Below are positions 14,992 through 21,192 of a stretch of 27,050 nt of DNA, in pieces (positions within the stretch are counted from its first letter, which is position 1; the number at the start of each line of letters is the position of its first letter). The notes beneath the pieces were generated by a model. That model was given only the letters and a program-made list of their open reading frames with translations, was not told the DNA's origin and did not search any database. The stretch comes from Pseudonocardiaceae bacterium (GTDB lineage: Bacteria; Actinomycetota; Actinomycetes; Mycobacteriales; Pseudonocardiaceae). The DNA is taken from the NCBI GenBank assembly GCA_025937115.1, contig JAICSB010000006.1:1-27050 (forward strand), written 5' to 3'. The position numbers were made by a program, and so were the translations under genes.

Positions 14992-17448
14992 ATGACAGCC
15001 CAGACTCCGCAGTACACCGATTTCAGCAAGGATGTGCTCGGGCGTTACGTCTGCAACGGGCTGGATGAAGCCCTCGCGAGCACGACCGGTACCAACGCCC
15101 ACCCCTTCGATCTGATCATCGTCGGCGGCGGTTCGTTCGGGGCCGCCCTTGCGCAGCACTTGCTCTACCTCGACACCTTTCGGGTCCATCGCATCCTGGT
15201 GCTTGAGGCGGGCCCGTTCGTCCTGCCCGAGCATGTCCAGAACCTGCCGACGCTCGGGCTGGCAGCGCCGGGGCCGGTCGCCGTCGACCCTGGCGTGCCG
15301 CGGGCCGAGGTCTGGGGCCTTCCCTGGCGCACGAACATTGACGAGGGCTTCCCGGGCCTGGCGTACTGCACTGGTGGTCGCTCGTTATTCTGGGGCGGCT
15401 GGTCACCCCAGTTACTCGAGGAGGAAACCCCGGCAGATCTCTGGCCGGCGTCTGTACTCAGTGACCTGCGTGGGTCTGGCGCATTCACGGGTTATTTCGC
15501 TGAAGCTGCTGAACAGATCGGCGTGACCCAGACCAATGATTTCGTCTTCGGTTTGATGCATCGGGCGATGCGCAAACAACTTTTCGACGGGCTGCAGGCC
15601 GGCACTGTGGTCGATGCGATTCCGCTAGTGGACTTGCCGCTTGCCCCGTTGAGCCGCGATCCGAAGGTGCCGATCGACGAGCAGAAGTTAGAAGCTCCCC
15701 TGGCCGTGCAGGGCCGTCCCCCGCGGGCTGGTTTCTTCCCGCTCAACAAGTTCAGCAGCGTGCCGTTGCTTATTCGTGCGGTGCGTGAGGCTCAGGCCGA
15801 GTCCGGCAACGACGACCGGCTGAAGCGGTTGATGGTCGTACCGAACTGCCATGTGACGAGCCTTGAGACCGCGGTCGATCAGGGAGTGGGTCAGGTCCGG
15901 GTGGTGCGCACCAACCTCGGCTCGATCACAGTCCCGGAGCGGGGGGTGGTCGTACTGGCGGCCGGGACGATTGAGAGCACGCGCCTTGCGCTGCTGTCGT
16001 TTATGGGCACGTTGGGTTACGAACACATGGGCACCAACCTCCTGGCCCACTTGCGGTCCAATATGACCTTCCGTATCCCGCGGGACGCCCTCCAGCACCT
16101 CCCTGCCGGCGTGACCAACCTCCAGGCGTCCGCGTTGTTCGTGAAAGGCCGGAAAGTCCATGACGACGGCACCCGGAGTTACTTCCACTTGCAGATCACC
16201 GCAGCCGGGTTCGCTGGGGTCGGCGGAGCGAACGCCGAGGCCGAGCTGTTCCAAAAGATCCCCGACATAGACACTGTCGATAACTTCCGGTCTATCGACG
16301 ATGACCATGTGGTGATCACGGTGCGTGGCGTCGGTGAAATGCAGCCTCTCAACCCGGCAGGCAATGTCACCCTGTCCACCGAGAGCGACGAGTTCAACAT
16401 TCCTCGCGCATTTGTCCAGCTCGGCAACCCGAAGGGACCCGTCAACCCAGGGGAAAGTGCCCAGACGGCCAACGACCGGAGACTGTGGGACGCGATGGAC
16501 GCAGCGGCGAATCAAGTGAGAGACATTCTCGCCAACGGCGGCCCCTTCGATGACCTCGGGCACGTCCGCGACGGCTTGGGCACCACTCATCATGAGGTCG
16601 GCACGCTGCGGATGGGCATCAGTCCAGCGGCCGCGGTCACCACCGCGAACGCCCGCTTCCACCAGGTCGTTAACGCTTACGCGGCCGGACCGGCCCTGTT
16701 GCCTTCCACCGGATCTCCGAGCCCGATGCTGTCCTGTGTCGGTCTCGCCCGCCGACTCGCCTCCCATCTGGTCGCACCCTTGCCGCCGCCAGCGCTCGAG
16801 AACGGGTTCCAATGGTTGTTCGACGGTTCGGCGGCGTCCCTTGCAGGCTGGCAGCAGGCAGGGCCTGGAAGCTTCGAGCTCATCCCGGGTGAGAACGTCA
16901 TCGTTGCACGTCCGGGGAATGACATCGGCCTACTGACCTATGTACCAGAGGCCTTTCGTAATTTTATCGTGCGCCTACAGTTCCGGATTGATGGCCGCGG
17001 TGACAACTCAGGAATATTTGTACGTTTCCGCGATCCTCGCCTTCCCGCGCCTGACCTCAACGATCCCAGAGTCGCCGCGAACCCTGCTTGGATCGCGGTC
17101 GACACAGGATTCGAGATCCAGATTGACGATCTGGCACAGCCCGACCACGCCGACTTCCATCGCACCGGTGCCATCTACGACATCGACATCGGACCCGAGG
17201 CCGGCAAACAACAGTACCAGCGGGGATCAGCACTTCAACCAGGGGAGTGGAACGATCTGGAAATCGAGGTAACAGGAGACGACTACACCGTCAACCTGAA
17301 CGGTTATCGCACATCCACCTTCCTCAACAAAGACCCAAACCGCGGGCAACCCGCCGGCGGGATCCCCCCGTCCGGATACCTCGGCCTCCAACAGCACACC
17401 GGCGCCGTCGCCTTCCGAGCAATCCGCCTCCAGAAACTAGCCGGGTAG
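14992..17448 (+). CDS. GMC oxidoreductase fused to a 3-keto-disaccharide hydrolase (DUF1080) domain
   Basis: 818 residues, one frame. Residues 40-600 form a GMC-type flavoenzyme: FAD-binding LIIVGGGSFGAALA (41-54), a GTIESTRLAL block, and C-terminal GLGTTHHEVGTLRMG with His533/534 in the place of the catalytic histidine. The partner Asn/His usually found in 'GGVNPTLT' is here GSPSPMLS, so that residue appears to be Ser. Residues 604-818 match the DUF1080 / 3-keto-disaccharide-hydrolase fold: WLFDG, DNSGIFVRF, GFEIQID, GAIYD, EWNDLEIEV, GYLGLQQHTG. Known logic: GMC-type dehydrogenases oxidise a sugar C3 hydroxyl and DUF1080 enzymes then split the 3-keto-glycoside, so the fusion would join both steps. 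There is no signal peptide. GAGAAGAG precedes the ATG at 14992 (another ATG at 14986). Ten bases separate its stop from the next gene. Confidence 0.9.
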   Translation: MTAQTPQYTDFSKDVLGRYVCNGLDEALASTTGTNAHPFDLIIVGGGSFGAALAQHLLYLDTFRVHRILVLEAGPFVLPEHVQNLPTLGLAAPGPVAVDPGVPRAEVWGLPWRTNIDEGFPGLAYCTGGRSLFWGGWSPQLLEEETPADLWPASVLSDLRGSGAFTGYFAEAAEQIGVTQTNDFVFGLMHRAMRKQLFDGLQAGTVVDAIPLVDLPLAPLSRDPKVPIDEQKLEAPLAVQGRPPRAGFFPLNKFSSVPLLIRAVREAQAESGNDDRLKRLMVVPNCHVTSLETAVDQGVGQVRVVRTNLGSITVPERGVVVLAAGTIESTRLALLSFMGTLGYEHMGTNLLAHLRSNMTFRIPRDALQHLPAGVTNLQASALFVKGRKVHDDGTRSYFHLQITAAGFAGVGGANAEAELFQKIPDIDTVDNFRSIDDDHVVITVRGVGEMQPLNPAGNVTLSTESDEFNIPRAFVQLGNPKGPVNPGESAQTANDRRLWDAMDAAANQVRDILANGGPFDDLGHVRDGLGTTHHEVGTLRMGISPAAAVTTANARFHQVVNAYAAGPALLPSTGSPSPMLSCVGLARRLASHLVAPLPPPALENGFQWLFDGSAASLAGWQQAGPGSFELIPGENVIVARPGNDIGLLTYVPEAFRNFIVRLQFRIDGRGDNSGIFVRFRDPRLPAPDLNDPRVAANPAWIAVDTGFEIQIDDLAQPDHADFHRTGAIYDIDIGPEAGKQQYQRGSALQPGEWNDLEIEVTGDDYTVNLNGYRTSTFLNKDPNRGQPAGGIPPSGYLGLQQHTGAVAFRAIRLQKLAG

Positions 17449-17458
17449 GACGACCGCC

Positions 17459-18661
17459 ATGCGGGTCCTTCACCTCACCACCGAGTACCCACCGGTGATC
17501 TATGGGGGCCTGGGAACAGCCGTCGGCGGCTGGGCCACTGCCTCCGCGCAGGCCGGCATCACCGTCGGCGTGTTCCTGGTCGAGGGGACCCTGCTGGCCG
17601 AGGGCGCCAGTCACTACGGGGCACCCCACACACAGGGCCGCGGACCCGCGCAGCCGGTCGTTGACCGCCAGGGTGTCATATTCTTCCAGGCATCCTGGGC
17701 CGACGCGGCCCAGGTCGGGGTCCGCCTAGTACATACCTGGAAACCAGATATTGTCCACCTGCACACGGCCATGCTCTGGTACGTGGCCGACGCGATTCGT
17801 CGTGCTACCGGCATGCCAGTTGTCTACCACGTCCACTCCGTTGACCGCGCCGAGTATGAAATCGGACAAGAGCCCAATCAGTGGCTCGCGCATAGCCAAG
17901 CCCAGGAGGCCGCTATCGCGGACTCCGATCGTCTCATCGCGATCTCCCAGAGCGAGCGCGACCTACTTATCCAGTACTACCCGACCTGCCAGGACCGTAT
18001 CACCACTGTTGGTAATGGCATCGCCAGCAACACGGGCATGGCAGGACAGGCCACGGCGCGGCGCAGTCGAGGTCGGCTAACTGTCCTTTACAGCGGTCGA
18101 CTGGTCGAGCGGAAAGGAATCCGTGACCTGACTGCGGCGATCCCGCGCGTTCTCCAAGTCGCACCCTCGACCCGCTTCGTCTTCGCGGGTGGGCCACCCG
18201 GCGCGTCTGGAGCACAGCTTGCTTCTGAGTGGCTTCTACCCCAGCTATACAACTTCGTCGGCACCAACATCCACTTCACCGGCTGGCTCGCGCCTGATGA
18301 GTTAGCAAAGTGGTATCAGCTCGCCCACGTGCTAGTGGTACCCAGCCGCTACGAGCCGTTCGGAATGGTCGTACTCGAGGGCATGCTGCACGTCCTACCG
18401 ATCATTGCTTGCGATGCCGGTGGACCCGCGGAGATCCTCGAACATGGTAGAACAGGGCTGCTCTTCCCGCCAAAAAATGTTGATCTCCTCACCAATCACA
18501 TCATAGCGCTCGTCCATAATCCCGCACTGCGCTCCCGCTTGGGTCGGACAGCGGCACTCGAGGTCCACGACGTCTGGGGATGGCCGCGGCTGGTAGCCAA
18601 GATGCGCCAAGTCTACGATCAGCTTGTCACTCGGGCCCGTGGCGCCGTGGTTGCTGCGTGA
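17459..18661 (+). CDS. GT4-family glycosyltransferase
   Basis: 400 residues of GT-B fold. The N-terminal domain opens with MRVLHLTTEYPPVIYGGLG, the starch-synthase-like glycine-rich loop, then DIVHLHTAMLWYVADAIRR and YHVHSVDRAEYE. The C-terminal domain has VLYSGRLVERKGI and the donor-binding EPFGMVVLE of retaining GT4 enzymes, followed by GGPAEILEHGRTGLL. It is predicted to transfer a sugar from an NDP-sugar in the cytoplasm; the acceptor is unknown. It starts ten bases after the GMC-fusion stop with AGGA in the gap, so the two are co-transcribed. The starch-synthase-like N-terminus together with a GH15 gene next door suggests an alpha-glucan or small alpha-glucoside. Confidence 0.93.
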   Translation: MRVLHLTTEYPPVIYGGLGTAVGGWATASAQAGITVGVFLVEGTLLAEGASHYGAPHTQGRGPAQPVVDRQGVIFFQASWADAAQVGVRLVHTWKPDIVHLHTAMLWYVADAIRRATGMPVVYHVHSVDRAEYEIGQEPNQWLAHSQAQEAAIADSDRLIAISQSERDLLIQYYPTCQDRITTVGNGIASNTGMAGQATARRSRGRLTVLYSGRLVERKGIRDLTAAIPRVLQVAPSTRFVFAGGPPGASGAQLASEWLLPQLYNFVGTNIHFTGWLAPDELAKWYQLAHVLVVPSRYEPFGMVVLEGMLHVLPIIACDAGGPAEILEHGRTGLLFPPKNVDLLTNHIIALVHNPALRSRLGRTAALEVHDVWGWPRLVAKMRQVYDQLVTRARGAVVAA

Positions 18662-18699
18662 GCCAGGGTTTTCTTCCGCAACGAAGCCGGCAGGACGTT

Positions 18700-18720
18700 G
18701 AGGTTTCGAGGTTTCGAGGT
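18700..18720. repeat. Short tandem repeat before the GH15 gene
   Basis: GAGGTTTC occurs twice in tandem followed by GAGGT. It lies in the 123-bp space between the GT4 stop and the preferred GH15 start. It could have arisen by slippage and supplies the TTG and GTG alternative starts. Confidence 0.5.
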
Positions 18721-18784
18721 GAGCCGGACGGGTACAAGCAGCGTGCAGCGCTCAGCAGATCCGCTGGGCGAGGAGTTCCTCCTC

Positions 18785-19909
18785 GTGAAACCTCCCTGGA
18801 GCCGCGCGATGGACGTCGAGCAGAGCCTCACACAGATCGAACGGTGTCGGTATCCAAGCGGCCTCTACAGCGCAGTGCCCGCAGACAGTACTGTCATGGT
18901 GCCGATCTACAGGAGCGTCTGGATACGCGACACCATCTACACGCTTATGGCATACGAAGCCCTCGGCGACGTGGATCGGCTTCGGGACGGCGTTCATGCG
19001 CTGCTCGACCGCATCCTGCTGCGATGGTCCTACCGGCTCGACTGGCGTATCGTGCAAGGCTTACCCGAGACCGAGATGGAGTATCTGCACCCTCGCTATG
19101 ACGCCGAAGGCAATGAGATCTACTCCGAGCTTTGGGGTCTCCGGCAAGACGACGCTGTCGGCCTCGTGATTTGGGCGCTTGCCCGCTGGCAAGAGCGATT
19201 CGAGGTCTTCCGGACCGACTACACCGACTTCCACCTCGTCCAGAAGCTCATCTGGTACTGCGATCGAATCCTTGTCCCGCATATACCCGACAACGGCATG
19301 TGGGAAGAAGAAGGTGCGACAAAGACGGTCCACTTGTCCTCAGTCGCCGCCGTCGCCGCCGGACTGACACAGGCCGCCCGGATCGGGATCAAGGATATTC
19401 CATATCGTCTGCGGACGGACACGATGGTAAGGCTTGCCGAGCAAGGTGGGCACGAATCCGATCACCACGCGACTGACCTCGCCCTCCTAACCCTGATATG
19501 GCCACTCGGCGACGACCTTCCGATCCCTCGATCAACCCAGCGCGACATAGTCCTTCGCGTCGAGAAGGAACTCCTTGGTACTCGCGGTGTCGTCCGCTAT
19601 CCGCAAGACACCTACCACGCATGTCATGAAGGACCACCAGAGTGGACTATGGGGCTAGGCTTCCTCGCTCTCGCCTGGGACGCCCTTGGCGAGCCCGAAC
19701 GCAGCCAATGGTACTTGCACCGACTCGAGTCAACCGCCACCAACAACGGCGAACTACCGGAAAGCTGGTGCCGGGATCCGGACCATGCTCAATATTACAA
19801 CTCCCCACTGTGCTGGTCACACGCCCTGCACGTCGTGGCTTCGACCAGACTCGGACACCGCGCTGCCAAAGCACATCGATCGCACGTGACTAAACGACGG
19901 ACGGGATAG
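18785..19909 (+). CDS. GH15 glucoamylase-like glycoside hydrolase
   Basis: About 374 residues of (alpha/alpha)6-barrel. The substrate-binding YRSVWIRDTIYTLMAYEALGD matches the 'WxRD' block of GH15. The general acid region is MWEEEG (Glu174-176) and the base region GELPESW (Glu326), the two glutamate sites of glucoamylases; SPLCWSHALHVVA closes the barrel. Enzymes of this family release glucose from alpha-glucans, trehalose or similar glucosides. There is no signal peptide, so it is cytoplasmic. I chose the GTG at 18785 because GAGGAG lies nine bases upstream; a GTG at 18719 and a TTG at 18698 are in-frame alternatives. Length is at the short end for GH15, with no N-terminal beta-sandwich. It is the last gene of the rightward run. 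Confidence 0.85.
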   Translation: MKPPWSRAMDVEQSLTQIERCRYPSGLYSAVPADSTVMVPIYRSVWIRDTIYTLMAYEALGDVDRLRDGVHALLDRILLRWSYRLDWRIVQGLPETEMEYLHPRYDAEGNEIYSELWGLRQDDAVGLVIWALARWQERFEVFRTDYTDFHLVQKLIWYCDRILVPHIPDNGMWEEEGATKTVHLSSVAAVAAGLTQAARIGIKDIPYRLRTDTMVRLAEQGGHESDHHATDLALLTLIWPLGDDLPIPRSTQRDIVLRVEKELLGTRGVVRYPQDTYHACHEGPPEWTMGLGFLALAWDALGEPERSQWYLHRLESTATNNGELPESWCRDPDHAQYYNSPLCWSHALHVVASTRLGHRAAKAHRSHVTKRRTG

Positions 19910-20240
19910 GAGAGCGCAGCATCGAATGAAGACACACAGTCCACCTGTGAAAATGAGCTTGACCTCTAGCGCGGACACCTCACCTGAGCGGCTCCGCCGG
20001 TATTAGGGCAAGACTATGGAAGCGCCGAGCGTCAGCCGCATATTCATAGTGAGCCCTATTTGGCCAGCGTCATCTGAGCTTGAGGCGGCTCTGTCACTAT
20101 TTGAGCGTACAGCTGCCGTTGGACGTGGGCCAACGCTCCATTGCCTCCGCCGTCCGACCGCCCGGCGCTGCGCGGGGACCAGCCACTGCGCTGACGTTAA
20201 CGGAGACGAGGCCCTGCCCTGCCGCCTTACGCGGTGCAAC

Positions 20241-20261
20241 TGAGACCCAAATTGAGACCCA
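20241..20261. repeat. 9-bp direct repeat TGAGACCCA
   Basis: TGAGACCCA at 20241-20249 and 20253-20261, spaced by three bases. It lies just outside the hairpin that follows the tRNA fragment. It could be a recombinase arm-type site or chance. Confidence 0.4.
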
Positions 20262-20269
20262 CTAGGGAG

Positions 20270-20303
20270 CGTCGGGTGAGTCGTGGATTTGAGTCACCCG
20301 GCG
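20270..20303 (-). terminator. Strong hairpin downstream of the tRNA-Ser fragment
   Basis: CGTCGGGTGAGTC pairs with GAGTCACCCGGCG across an eight-base loop: 12 of 13 positions pair, counting one G-U. It lies 16 bases past the tRNA 3' end in the tRNA's direction, where a terminator is expected. There is no U-run on the minus strand; the plus strand has a short TTTCT, so it could work in either direction. Confidence 0.55.
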
Positions 20304-20318
20304 TTTCTCCTGGTAGTT

Positions 20319-20375
20319 GGCGGTAGCGGTGGGATTTGAACCCACGGAGGGCGTGAACCCTCACGCGTTTTCGAG
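20319..20375 (-). tRNA. Partial tRNA-Ser(CGA), 3' half only; likely attachment-site remnant
   Basis: On the minus strand the sequence runs from the anticodon loop CTCGAAA through the 3' anticodon stem, a long serine-type variable arm (GAGGG-TTCAC-GCCCTC region), a perfect T arm GTGGG-TTCAAAT-CCCAC, and the acceptor strand CGCTACC with G and CC. The 5' half (acceptor GGTAGCG, D arm) is absent upstream. Integrases that use tRNA genes recombine at the anticodon or T arm and leave exactly such a 3' fragment at the far end of the element. Given the strand, the complete tRNA would lie at higher coordinates. Confidence 0.8.
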
Positions 20376-20430
20376 GTCTGCGACGCACAATTCAGCACTG
20401 ATCATCCAGGGTGTTCCAGCAGGTCAATCG

Positions 20431-20498
20431 ACCGGAGTGGTCCCCGGCGATCGTGGGCGAGCGTGGGCGAATGCCACCAGTATTGCGCCGTGGGAGCC
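20431..20498. repeat. Diverged direct repeat, copy 2
   Basis: Partner of 7519-7584, same orientation, 12.9 kb apart, and 55 bp from the tRNA fragment. A two-base difference (CCGTGGG versus CCGGG) follows the ungapped 59-bp match. Confidence 0.6.
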
Positions 20499-21192
20499 CC
20501 AGTTCGGGGGTCGCTCGCCAGCCGGGCAGCCACGTGGAACCACCGACTTGGAGCGGACACTGCCGCTCCCCCACCTAGATCACCCCAGGGAGGCAATCTC
20601 AGCGCCTCTCCGGCACTCATGATCCATCGGGTTGTGGAGGCTACTGACATCAACGTCGTAGCTACTGAGTGGAGCGCCACCAGCACTTAAGGACCAGACC
20701 GAGATCACCGTCGGATCATCTCCTTGAGTGACTCCTCCTTGTATCCCGCAGTGTGGTCGCCCGAGAGATGGGCGTCGAGCCCACGGCAAGCTCTCCCACA
20801 AGAGGATCCGCTTACCTGCCACGTTCAACCTCGGCGCGCGCCCACGAGACCGTCCGCACGTCTGCCGATGAGCGCGCTGTGCCTCAGGGTGCCGGCAGGC
20901 TTACTTGGCTACCGGCTTCCCGACAACGGGAATTGCGTTCATGCCCTGTTCTGGGGCGCAGCCGCGAGGTGAGGCGCGGTACAGCGAGCGTGGCGGCGAA
21001 GTTGACCAGGTGGTCGGCAGGAACGCGACACCGGGCGGTGTAGGCGCCGACGCGCTCCCGGCTTGCGAACAACCGCAGCGGCATTACCGGCTGCGCCGCG
21101 GCACCCCGGCACGCCCATCAACGGAAACAACCGAACCAGAACTCAACACTTTCAATTGAAGATCAGCTCACAACGTTCATGAATCACCAGGG

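Larger units (their letters stand above)
19910..21192. other. About 1.3 kb without a protein gene; island-boundary features
   Basis: No frame looks like a real protein. The stretch contains a 9-bp direct repeat, a strong hairpin, the 3' half of tRNA-Ser(CGA) and the second copy of the 66-bp repeat, each listed separately. Open frames such as the plus-strand one starting in the tRNA fragment ('VGFEPTEGVNPHAF') are artefacts of translating tRNA. Confidence 0.6.

Noticed and set aside
15688..16812. Long 374-codon open frame on the minus strand
   Set aside because: It lies opposite the GMC fusion, whose plus-strand frame has clear FAD and active-site motifs; the minus frame is low-information and Arg/Gly/His-rich.
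20745..20810. tRNA-like T arm on the minus strand (GTGGG-CTCGACG-CCCAT)
   Set aside because: The loop does not start with the conserved T, the 7-bp acceptor partner is absent upstream, and there is no anticodon arm. Not called as a tRNA.
20884..21084. Minus-strand frame that superficially looks protein-like
   Set aside because: Short, with no start signal and no recognisable motif; overlapping frames on both strands look equally good.
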